Assembly (NCBI RefSeq): GCF_024436435.1
Contig: NZ_JAFMZP010000004.1
Span: 434,001-498,000 of the forward strand
DNA length: 64,000 nt
Direction of reading: 5' to 3'
Source of the DNA: Desertivirga xinjiangensis
Lineage (GTDB): Bacteria; Bacteroidota; Bacteroidia; Sphingobacteriales; Sphingobacteriaceae
In this document: positions 18,048 through 25,785 of the stretch, one piece after another
Layout of the letters: every line of letters starts with the position of its first letter
How positions within the stretch are numbered: the first letter of the stretch is position 1
Made by a program: the position numbers and the translations under genes
Notes under the pieces: model-generated
Databases searched by the model: none
Told to the model about the DNA's origin: nothing
The model's input: only the letters and a program-made list of their open reading frames with translations

Positions 18048-18068
18048 CTAATAAACAAATTAACCATT

Positions 18069-19595
18069 ATGAAAAAGCTAAATCTATGGGCTCTGCCCCT
18101 GCTATGCTTATGCCTTTTCGGCTGCAAGGAAAAGGGCTTAACAGAACAAGAGGCAACACAAATGCTTTCTGTTAAGTCAACACAAAACGTTCTTTCGAAC
18201 CCTGACTTTGCAGTCGGAGTCGATCTGAGTTCTGTTCCGAAAGATGTAGCAAAAGGTGCAGTCTACTATGACAGGAATGGCGTCGCCACAGAGTGCCATC
18301 AACTTTTCAGGAATTTGGGGGCTAATGCCATAAGGATTAGGGTCTGGGTAAATCATGTAAAGGGGTATAGCAGTAAGGAAAGTGTAGTAGCACAGGCGAT
18401 CCTCGCGAAAAGTCTTGGCTATAAAATAATGATAGACTTTCATTATAGTGACACCTGGGCCGACGCAGGGCCTACACCCCATCAAACCAAACCTGCAGCA
18501 TGGGCTTCATTCACTTTAGCACAACTAAAAGACGCAGTTTATAACCATACTTACGATGTTATGGATTCGCTAAAGGATAACGGAATTTATCCTGAGTGGG
18601 TTCAGGTGGGAAATGAAACGAATAACGGAATGCTATGGGACACCGGAAAAGCTTCTTTAAGTATGAGCAACTATGCAGCCTTGACCAACAAAGGGTACGA
18701 TGCGGTAAAAGCAGTTAGTCCGAATACAAAGGTGATTGTCCATGTTGCCGGCGGTGATAATCTGGGTGGGCTGCAATTTATCTATGGGGGATTGAATACT
18801 ACTGGGGGGAAATACGACATTATCGGGGTTTCCCTGTATCCATCCAGTAGCAGCACCTGGCAGACCACAAATAACCAATGTTTTTCAAATTTGAAATCTC
18901 TGGCAGCAACGTACAATAAGGAAGTAATGGTTGTTGAAATAGGCATGAACTGGCAGGATTCCGTTAGATGCAGGGCATACGTAGCAGACATTATTAATAA
19001 AATGCGGCATATCCCGAACGGAAAAGGGTTAGGGGTGTTTTATTGGGCACCGGAATCTTATTTTCCTGTCACCGAATATAAGAACGGTATGATGAATCTG
19101 TCCGGCCGGCCCACTATCGCGACCGAAGCTTTCCAGGATTCGGTTAATATGAACTATATTTTGAATCCCGATTTCGACGAAAACGGCGCCACTCATAATC
19201 CAACATCCTGGCTTTGCACTAACGGAACAGCTAATACTAACGGATCATATACCCAAATGGGGGGGCATAACGGAACATATAAACTAAGCCACTGGAAAAA
19301 TGTAAATTACCATGTGAAGACTTATCAGGTGGCCAGTAATATTCCTAACGGAAACTATACCCTAAAGGCCTGGGTTAGCAGCAGCGGAGGACAAGACACC
19401 TGCCAGCTGATAGCAAAGGAATATGGAGCTGCAGGTGTTCAAAAAGTATATAATATCACTGCAACTTCAAGCTGGAAACAGATACATATTCCAAATATCC
19501 AGGTAACCAACAATAGCTGTAAAGTGGTTTTTTATAGTAAAGCTCCTGCAAACAAGTGGCTCAACATGGACGGCGTACAGCTGCTGAAACAATAA
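18069..19595 (+). CDS. GH53 endo-beta-1,4-galactanase lipoprotein with C-terminal CBM-like domain
   Basis: Endo-galactanase of family GH53. The lipobox Cys is residue 19 (LCLFGC), so the enzyme is probably on the outer membrane. The barrel covers about residues 45-350. Glu183 in VQVGNETN is the acid/base by family knowledge and Glu290 in VVEIGMNW the likely nucleophile. Residues about 360-508 form a beta-sandwich (NPDFDENG, then a WLNMDGVQLL end) resembling galactan-binding modules such as CBM61, though I cannot fix the family. It is closely similar to the partial gene at 1-820. A strong hairpin separates it from the following GH2 gene. Confidence 0.94.
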   Translation: MKKLNLWALPLLCLCLFGCKEKGLTEQEATQMLSVKSTQNVLSNPDFAVGVDLSSVPKDVAKGAVYYDRNGVATECHQLFRNLGANAIRIRVWVNHVKGYSSKESVVAQAILAKSLGYKIMIDFHYSDTWADAGPTPHQTKPAAWASFTLAQLKDAVYNHTYDVMDSLKDNGIYPEWVQVGNETNNGMLWDTGKASLSMSNYAALTNKGYDAVKAVSPNTKVIVHVAGGDNLGGLQFIYGGLNTTGGKYDIIGVSLYPSSSSTWQTTNNQCFSNLKSLAATYNKEVMVVEIGMNWQDSVRCRAYVADIINKMRHIPNGKGLGVFYWAPESYFPVTEYKNGMMNLSGRPTIATEAFQDSVNMNYILNPDFDENGATHNPTSWLCTNGTANTNGSYTQMGGHNGTYKLSHWKNVNYHVKTYQVASNIPNGNYTLKAWVSSSGGQDTCQLIAKEYGAAGVQKVYNITATSSWKQIHIPNIQVTNNSCKVVFYSKAPANKWLNMDGVQLLKQ

Positions 19596-19610
19596 CAACA
19601 TCATTCAGAA

Positions 19611-19648
19611 CGCAAATGTCATACTCATTATAATGTATGGCATTTGTG
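19611..19648 (+). repeat. Long hairpin between GH53 and GH2
   Basis: CAAATGTCATAC (19613-19624) pairs with GTATGGCATTTG (19635-19646) around a 10-base loop, with one G-U pair. Two further pairs extend the stem to about 14. No T-run follows, so this is more likely an RNA stability or processing element than a classical terminator. The hairpin covers the TTG that would give a longer GH2 reading. Confidence 0.65.
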
Positions 19649-19670
19649 TCTGACTAAACCACACTACAAA

Positions 19671-22118
19671 ATGATAATAATTCTAATGGAGCGTTTTTCC
19701 AAACCACTATCTGTACTCTTTTTAATTTGCATGTTTACTCCTTCCATCGCTCAGCGTCACCTGATGCGGCTAAATGATGGCTGGAAATTTTCTAAAGGAG
19801 AGTTTTCGGAAGGGGCAGAGGTAAAATTCAATGATAAACAATGGCAAAACGTCAGTGTGCCTCATGACTGGGCTATTACAGGTCCGTTTGACAAAAATAA
19901 TGATATGCAGGTCACCCGGAATGAACAGGATGGCGAATTGAAGGCTACAGAGAAGACCGGGCGAACCGGTGCTCTTCCCTATTACGGAATTGGCTGGTAC
20001 AGGTTGAGGTTAAAAGCTCAGGGCTTTACAAAAGGGAAGCAGGCTATTCTTCGTTTTGACGGTGCAATGAGTAATGCCAGTGTTTATGTGAACGGCAAGA
20101 AAGCGGGAAATTGGGCTTATGGCTATAGTTCTTTTTGGCTCGATGTGAGTGACCTCTTATCAAACGGAGAAAATGTGCTGGCTGTGCGTCTGGACAATAA
20201 ACCGGAATCGTCACGCTGGTACCCCGGGGCAGGCCTTTATCGAAATGTTTACCTTGAAATAAAGGACAGGAATAGCATCAAAACCTGGGGAACATATATA
20301 ACCACGGACAGTGCTGATAGAAACGGGGCGGTCATTACAATAAGAACTACCCTTGATAAAAATGCAGAGCCAAATCTTAGGTTGGAGACGACGCTTCTTG
20401 ATCCTCAGGGCACCGCTGTAGCGAAAACAAGTCAGACGTTTAGCGGATCCGTGCTGAAACAGGAGATCCGGGTCGAAAAACCGGGCTTATGGTCGCCGGA
20501 GACACCTTATTTATATACAGCAGTTTCCAAAGTGTTTAAAGGAAGCGTACAAACGGATGAATACCGTACACGGTTTGGGATTCGCACTATTGAAATCAGG
20601 AAAGAAAGCGGCTTTTATGTAAACGGACAGCTGACAAAGTTTAAAGGCGTATGCAATCACCACGATCTCGGGCCTCTTGGCGCCGCCATAAATGTTGCTG
20701 CTCTTCGTCGTCAACTGGTCCTTCTTAAAGAAATGGGTAGTAATGCGATACGTACCTCACACAATCCTCCTGCACCCGAACTTCTCGACCTCTGCGACGA
20801 AATGGGTTTTCTGGTGATCAATGAAAGTTTTGATGAATGGAAACGCGGGAAAATGAAGAACGGATACAACCTCTACTTTGATGAGTGGGCAGAGAAAGAT
20901 CTGGTAAATTTTATTCACCGTGATAGAAACCATCCTTCGGTGATTATGTGGAGTATTGGTAACGAAATCAATGAACAAAGCTTCAATGATGGCAAAGATA
21001 TCGCAAAGTACCTGCAAGATATTTGCCACAGGGAAGATCCAACCAGGCCTGTTACTGCTGGCATGGACCGGTTTGATGCAGCGGTTAATAACGGTTTTGC
21101 TGCAATGCTGGATGTTCCAGGATTTAATTATAAGCCTTCCCGGTATTCTGAAGCTTATCGTAAGCTTCCTCAGAAAGTAATTCTTGGTTCTGAAACCGCT
21201 TCTACCGTAAGCTCGAGAGGCGTTTACAAGTTTCCTGTTCAGGAGGTTAAACAAAAGACTTATGAAGACAGGCAATCCTCCTCCTACGATCTTGAGGCCT
21301 GCAGCTGGTCACAAACGCCCGACGAAGAGTTTGTTATGCAGGATAGTCTGTCTTACATGTTGGGTGAGTTTGTGTGGACGGGTTTTGACTATCTGGGAGA
21401 ACCTACGCCTTATAATGAAATGTGGCCTTCACGTAGTTCATATTTTGGTATCATAGACCTGGCCGGCATTCCGAAAGACAGATATTACCTTTACAAAAGT
21501 CGCTGGAATCCATCAATGCAAACCTTGCATCTTTTACCTCATTGGACCTGGCCCGGGCGGGAGGGACAAACTACTCCAGTGTTTTGTTATACGAACTATC
21601 CTGCAGCCGAGCTTTTCGTAAACGGAAAAAGCCAGGGAATTCAGACGAAAAGTAAGACCTCGAAATTTACTCGTTATCGCTTGATGTGGCCAGATGTAAA
21701 GTATGAACCGGGGACGATCAAGGTAGTCGCTTTTGATGAAGCGGGAAGGAAAGTAGCAAGTGAGGAAATTAAAACAGCAGGAAAGCCTCACCATATTGAA
21801 CTTAATGCAGATCGAAAAAGCTTGCTGGCAAATGGAGAGGATTTGTCTTATATAACAGTTAAGGTAGTTGATGAAAACGGAACACTTTGCCCCACGTCTG
21901 ATCATTCTTTGCGATTTAGGGTCAAGGGAAATGGAAACTTCCGGGTAGCTTGTAATGGCGATCCTACCTCCCTTGAAGAATTCCATGTTCCGCAAATGAA
22001 AGTGTTTAATGGAATGCTGGTAGTTACTGTGCAAACCACCAACAAGCCCGGAGAAATTGAACTGGAGGTTGATGGTGAAGGCTTGAAATCCGGTATAATC
22101 GCCTTCGAGTCCAAATAG
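19671..22118 (+). CDS. GH2 family beta-galactosidase, about 815 aa
   Basis: Retaining exo-beta-galactosidase of the LacZ-like GH2 type with a signal peptide (cleavage after PSIAQ). In order it has the sugar-binding domain (WKFSKGEF, YYGIGWYR), an Ig-like domain, the catalytic barrel with acid/base Glu432 in MWSIGNE and nucleophile Glu508 in ILGSETAS, then beta-domains of the DUF4982 type (WVWTGFDYLGEP-like region, then VFCYTNYPAAELFVNGK). The start is the ATG at 19671; the ATG at 19686 (MERFSKP) gives a more standard signal peptide and is equally possible. It is probably the last gene of the run starting at susC, since GH35 downstream has its own promoter. Confidence 0.92.
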   Translation: MIIILMERFSKPLSVLFLICMFTPSIAQRHLMRLNDGWKFSKGEFSEGAEVKFNDKQWQNVSVPHDWAITGPFDKNNDMQVTRNEQDGELKATEKTGRTGALPYYGIGWYRLRLKAQGFTKGKQAILRFDGAMSNASVYVNGKKAGNWAYGYSSFWLDVSDLLSNGENVLAVRLDNKPESSRWYPGAGLYRNVYLEIKDRNSIKTWGTYITTDSADRNGAVITIRTTLDKNAEPNLRLETTLLDPQGTAVAKTSQTFSGSVLKQEIRVEKPGLWSPETPYLYTAVSKVFKGSVQTDEYRTRFGIRTIEIRKESGFYVNGQLTKFKGVCNHHDLGPLGAAINVAALRRQLVLLKEMGSNAIRTSHNPPAPELLDLCDEMGFLVINESFDEWKRGKMKNGYNLYFDEWAEKDLVNFIHRDRNHPSVIMWSIGNEINEQSFNDGKDIAKYLQDICHREDPTRPVTAGMDRFDAAVNNGFAAMLDVPGFNYKPSRYSEAYRKLPQKVILGSETASTVSSRGVYKFPVQEVKQKTYEDRQSSSYDLEACSWSQTPDEEFVMQDSLSYMLGEFVWTGFDYLGEPTPYNEMWPSRSSYFGIIDLAGIPKDRYYLYKSRWNPSMQTLHLLPHWTWPGREGQTTPVFCYTNYPAAELFVNGKSQGIQTKSKTSKFTRYRLMWPDVKYEPGTIKVVAFDEAGRKVASEEIKTAGKPHHIELNADRKSLLANGEDLSYITVKVVDENGTLCPTSDHSLRFRVKGNGNFRVACNGDPTSLEEFHVPQMKVFNGMLVVTVQTTNKPGEIELEVDGEGLKSGIIAFESK

Positions 22119-22136
22119 GGTTTAAAACATTACGAA

Positions 22137-22202
22137 TGTTACAAGAGTGTTACTTTTGGTTACCTGAAGATAGTAACCATGATTTTTTTTGATCTAATAT
22201 TG
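22137..22202 (+). promoter_or_regulatory. Putative HTCS operator and promoter, site A (before GH35)
   Basis: Direct repeats TGTTAC at 22137, TGTTAC at 22148 and GGTTAC at 22158 are spaced 11 and 10 bases apart. After 31 bases TAATATTG (22195-22202) follows as a -7-like box. Sites B and C share the outer repeats and exactly this spacing. No -33 TTTG is at the expected place, as is usual for activator-dependent promoters. Confidence 0.72.
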
Positions 22203-22251
22203 CGACAAACCAACTTCACAATGAATTATAAACGTAAATATCTCTTGTACT

Positions 22252-24621
22252 GTGAATAACTTTAATCGCTTTATTGCTATCGTACTTTTATTGTTTAGTT
22301 TTCCAGCTGTGCTACGGGCACAGCCGGTTTTTTCTACCTTCAGCGTGGGGAAAAAGCAGTTTGAGTTGAATGGAAAACCGTATGTGATCCGGGCCGCTGA
22401 ATTACATTACCCGCGTATTCCCCGTGCTTACTGGGAAAAGAGAATCAAGCTTTGTAAAGCAATGGGTATGAACACCATTTGTATTTACCTGTTTTGGAAT
22501 TTGCATGAGCAGCAAGAGGGAAAGTTTGACTTCAGTGGCCAAAACGATGTGGCTGAGTTTGTTCGTCTTATTCAAAAGAACGGGATGTATTGTATTGTCA
22601 GACCGGGACCGTATGTATGTGCCGAATGGGATATGGGAGGCTTGCCCTGGTGGTTACTTAAAAAGAAAGACCTCGAAGTGCGAACGCTTTCTGACAGTCA
22701 TTTCATGGCACGTGCCGGACGTTTTTTAAGAAAAGCCGGTGCCGTGTTGGCGCCTCTTCAAATCCAGAACGGGGGAAATATCATAATGGTCCAGGTAGAG
22801 AACGAGTATGGGGTATGGGGTGATGATGGACATTATATGGCTGCTATCCGGGATACGATTCGTAAGGCCGGGTTTGATAAAGTTCAGCTATTCCGGTGCG
22901 ATTGGTCATCGAACTTTGACCGCTACGAGGTGGCAGGAGTAGCGAGTACGCTAAATTTTGGAGCAGGGGCAAACGTAGAAAATCAGTTCGAAAAGTTTCG
23001 AAAAATAAATCCTGACGCCCCCCTGATGTGCAGCGAATATTGGACGGGCTGGTTCGACCAATGGGGCCGCCCCCATGAAACACGGGGCGTTAATTCTTTT
23101 ATATGGAGCCTGAAAGATATGATGGAAAGAAAAATATCTTTCAGTCTTTATATGGCCCATGGAGGAACGTCGTTTGGTCAGTGGTCTGGGGCAAATGCCC
23201 CCTGGTATGCACCCACAGTGTCTTCGTATGACTATGATGCACCAATTAATGAGGCCGGGAAGCCAACTGATAAGTTCTTTGCGATAAGGGATTTGTTGAA
23301 AGATTATTTAAATGAAGGAGAGGTATTACCGGAAGTGCCGGATGAGCAGATTTCCCTAATCACCGTACCCCAGATCAAATTTACTAAATACGCCGCTTTG
23401 TTCGACAATCTTCCACGTCCGAACAAAAGCAAAATCGCACAGCCTATGGAGTTTTTTGACCAGGGCTGGGGACGAATTCTCTATCGCACTACAATTCCAG
23501 GCTCGGCCTCTGAAAGAAGATTGCTCATAGAAGGAGTGCACGATTATGCTCTTATCTACCTCGATGGAAAATATCTCGGTAAACTGGACCGCAGATTAAA
23601 TGAGAACACGGTAAAGGTTCCGAAAGCTGCCAAAGCCGCCAGGTTGGATATTCTTGTTGAAGCAACAGGCAGGGTCAATTACGGGCGGGCAATAATAGAT
23701 CGTAAGGGAATAGCCGGAAAGGTAGTATTGAAGGATGGGAATAAGGAAATGGAGGTTTCTAACTGGAATATTTACAACTTTCCGGTGGAAAGCGAGTTCC
23801 AGGAAGGGCTTAAATTTACCACTGCCATAGGGAAAGGTCCGGGCTGGTATCAGGGATCCTTCACCATTGATAAAATTGGCGACACCTACCTGGATTTGAG
23901 CAGCTGGGGAAAAGGTATGGTTTGGGTAAACGGTTACAACCTGGGGAGATACTGGAAAATAGGTCCTACACAAACAATGTTTCTTCCCGGAGTCTGGTTA
24001 AAAAAAGGTCTTAATCAGATTATAGTTTTAGATATTGAGCATGGCAATTCGGAGCGGTTGCAAGGAGTGAGGCAGGCTATCTACGAGGTAGTTCAAGATG
24101 AATCCATGTTGCACCGAAAACCGGGGGAAGAGCTGGATCTCAAGTTAGCCAAACCTGTGTTAACAGGAAGTTTGCCTAACGAACCGGGGTGGAAAAAGGT
24201 AACACTTCCTGCAACGGAGAAAGGAAGGTATTTCTGTCTTGAAGTCACTCAATCGCAATCAGAAAATGATCCGGTTACTTCGCTGGCAGAAATGGAAGTT
24301 TTAGCAGCTGATGGGAAACCACTATCTTCATTAAACTGGAGTGTAGTGTATGCTGACAGTGAAGAAGTTACGTCTATCGGAAGCTCTGCCGATAAAATTT
24401 TTGACCTCCAGGAGTCTGTTATCTGGCAAACGCAAATTACAGGCAAGAAGCCCCCGCTTCCACATGCTGTGGTAATAGACATGGGGCGCATAGAAACTGT
24501 AAGTGGAATACGTCTTTTACCCCGGGGAGATACAAATGCAACAGGTATTATAAAGGATTTTCGTTTCTACCTGCAGGATAAACCTTTTACCATTAAAAAA
24601 ACTTCAGGGCAGCTAAAATAG
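22252..24621 (+). CDS. GH35 beta-galactosidase with C-terminal discoidin-like domain
   Basis: Retaining beta-galactosidase of family GH35, secreted (signal about residues 1-23). The N-terminal barrel carries LHYPRIPRAYW, VENEYG with acid/base Glu185, and CSEYWTGW with nucleophile Glu262. Jelly-roll domains follow, and the last 140 residues (SLAEMEVLAADG, VIDMGRIETVSGIRL) resemble a F5/8 type C carbohydrate-binding module. Translation starts at a GTG (22252-22254); an ATG at 22221 is out of frame and opens only 12 codons. It has its own promoter (site A) and a strong terminator, so it can be expressed apart from the upstream operon. Confidence 0.93.
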   Translation: MNNFNRFIAIVLLLFSFPAVLRAQPVFSTFSVGKKQFELNGKPYVIRAAELHYPRIPRAYWEKRIKLCKAMGMNTICIYLFWNLHEQQEGKFDFSGQNDVAEFVRLIQKNGMYCIVRPGPYVCAEWDMGGLPWWLLKKKDLEVRTLSDSHFMARAGRFLRKAGAVLAPLQIQNGGNIIMVQVENEYGVWGDDGHYMAAIRDTIRKAGFDKVQLFRCDWSSNFDRYEVAGVASTLNFGAGANVENQFEKFRKINPDAPLMCSEYWTGWFDQWGRPHETRGVNSFIWSLKDMMERKISFSLYMAHGGTSFGQWSGANAPWYAPTVSSYDYDAPINEAGKPTDKFFAIRDLLKDYLNEGEVLPEVPDEQISLITVPQIKFTKYAALFDNLPRPNKSKIAQPMEFFDQGWGRILYRTTIPGSASERRLLIEGVHDYALIYLDGKYLGKLDRRLNENTVKVPKAAKAARLDILVEATGRVNYGRAIIDRKGIAGKVVLKDGNKEMEVSNWNIYNFPVESEFQEGLKFTTAIGKGPGWYQGSFTIDKIGDTYLDLSSWGKGMVWVNGYNLGRYWKIGPTQTMFLPGVWLKKGLNQIIVLDIEHGNSERLQGVRQAIYEVVQDESMLHRKPGEELDLKLAKPVLTGSLPNEPGWKKVTLPATEKGRYFCLEVTQSQSENDPVTSLAEMEVLAADGKPLSSLNWSVVYADSEEVTSIGSSADKIFDLQESVIWQTQITGKKPPLPHAVVIDMGRIETVSGIRLLPRGDTNATGIIKDFRFYLQDKPFTIKKTSGQLK

Positions 24622-24657
24622 ACCTTATTGAAATATTGACTCGGCAAGTTGATTGGT

Positions 24658-24720
24658 GCTATGGTACAGCTGCTGATTCCTTTCGATAGAAATATCAGCA
24701 GCGGCCATAGCTTTTTTATT
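24658..24720 (+). terminator. Rho-independent terminator after GH35
   Basis: The outer stem GCTATGG (24658-24664) pairs with CCATAGC (24705-24711). The inner stem GCTGCTGAT (24669-24677) pairs with ATCAGCAGC (24694-24702). Six T residues follow at 24712-24717. Confidence 0.9.
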
Positions 24721-24868
24721 GTTACCTGCATGCCAAAAGTATTTCCCTCGCCATCAGAAGCAGGGCAAACCCTCTCAATGGTGCTAAGATGAAAAAAATT
24801 TTAAAAGCAGACAATTCAAAGAGTTTGCATATCAATATAGCATCAAATTAGTGAATTTGCTTTCTAAC

Positions 24869-24895
24869 GTAACAAAAACAATCGTCTATGTAACA
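24869..24895 (-). promoter_or_regulatory. Inverted TGTTAC-N15-TGTTAC box, site D
   Basis: On the minus strand two TGTTAC repeats are separated by 15 bases with TTTT before the second, as in sites A to C. The TATATTG downstream (24833-24839) is closer than in those sites by three bases. On that strand no gene follows, because GH35 converges. It may be an orphan box or act on the plus-strand gene at 25134. Confidence 0.4.
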
Positions 24896-25133
24896 ATCGA
24901 AGGTTTCCACTTCCTGCTTTCGGTTAAACTAATTAACCTTGTGGCTGGGTAAACTAACATTAACCGCTTCGACACGTCTTTAAAAAACGTTCTGCCGTTA
25001 GAGTTTATAATAAAAGTCCAGCTGTGTGATGATCCGAATTTTAAAGAATCAGGAACCACGTTTTTATAATATAATGAAACAGAAAGATATTGAAATATTT
25101 GAAGCGAAGTTACACTTAAACAAAACATAATCT

Positions 25134-25529
25134 ATGAAAGCCGTGATAATACTATTTACTATGCTATTTCCAATTATAGGGATTGGCCAAAGCAAACAAG
25201 ATATTACAAAGTCAAAGATATATTATGGAAAGATTAAACTTCTAACACCTGAAGTGAAATTTCCCGATTTTAAAGCTGGACAAAGCTATGTAGGACTTAT
25301 CTTATTCACAAATATTTCCAATCGGAAGATGCAAATTAAGGAGATAGTTAAAGATTGCGGATGTGTTAGTACAAAAATTAGTTCTAAAACTGTAGTGCCT
25401 CAAAAGAATTTTCCCATAGAAGTGCACATTGATGACGCGAAAAGAGGCAAGTTGAACACGAAGATTTTCATTTATTTCGTCGGTGAGGAGTATCCGATAG
25501 TTGTTAACATCAAAGGGGAATTTATTTAA
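25134..25529 (+). CDS. DUF1573-type small exported protein (131 aa)
   Basis: Small protein with a signal peptide ending near IGIGQ and a single Ig-like domain. The motif DCGCVSTKIS and the pattern of a beta-sandwich closing in VVNIKGEF match DUF1573 proteins, which are common in Bacteroidota and have no established function. Its base composition is lower in GC than the glycan genes to the left. It converges with the outer membrane protein gene at 25786 and shares no obvious operon. It is probably not part of the glycan pathway. Confidence 0.75.
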   Translation: MKAVIILFTMLFPIIGIGQSKQDITKSKIYYGKIKLLTPEVKFPDFKAGQSYVGLILFTNISNRKMQIKEIVKDCGCVSTKISSKTVVPQKNFPIEVHIDDAKRGKLNTKIFIYFVGEEYPIVVNIKGEFI

Positions 25530-25785
25530 ATGCTTTTAATCTATGTACCATCCCCACTGCTGCACTATTGTTACCGATTTTGTTGCAAATTGACTTACCG
25601 ACTAAACTCTTGCGAATAGAACGAGAATCCCAAGAATTTTTGGTTACCAGTTTGATCCACTTTGTTTTTATCCCCGTTTAACTTAGCCGCATTTTCTTTT
25701 CCAGAAAATACCCGCTGGCCTCACCGTTGTTTCTTTACATAAATGTTACAGTCTCCCTGTAGCGGACGAACTTGTGCCCGCTGCT

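Larger units (their letters stand above)
24622..25133. other. Intergenic region with terminator and an inverted TGTTAC box
   Basis: No gene is credible in these 512 bases. They contain the GH35 terminator (24658-24720) and, on the minus strand, a TGTTAC-N15-TGTTAC pair at 24869-24895. The sequence becomes markedly AT-rich after about 24780. Confidence 0.5.

Noticed and set aside
22221-22259. 12-codon frame from an ATG before GH35
   Set aside because: Too short to support as a peptide and its last codons overlap the GTG start; probably only leader sequence.
25743-25770. TGTTAC near 25744 as an HTCS site
   Set aside because: No second repeat at 10, 11 or 21 bases and no promoter-like box after it.
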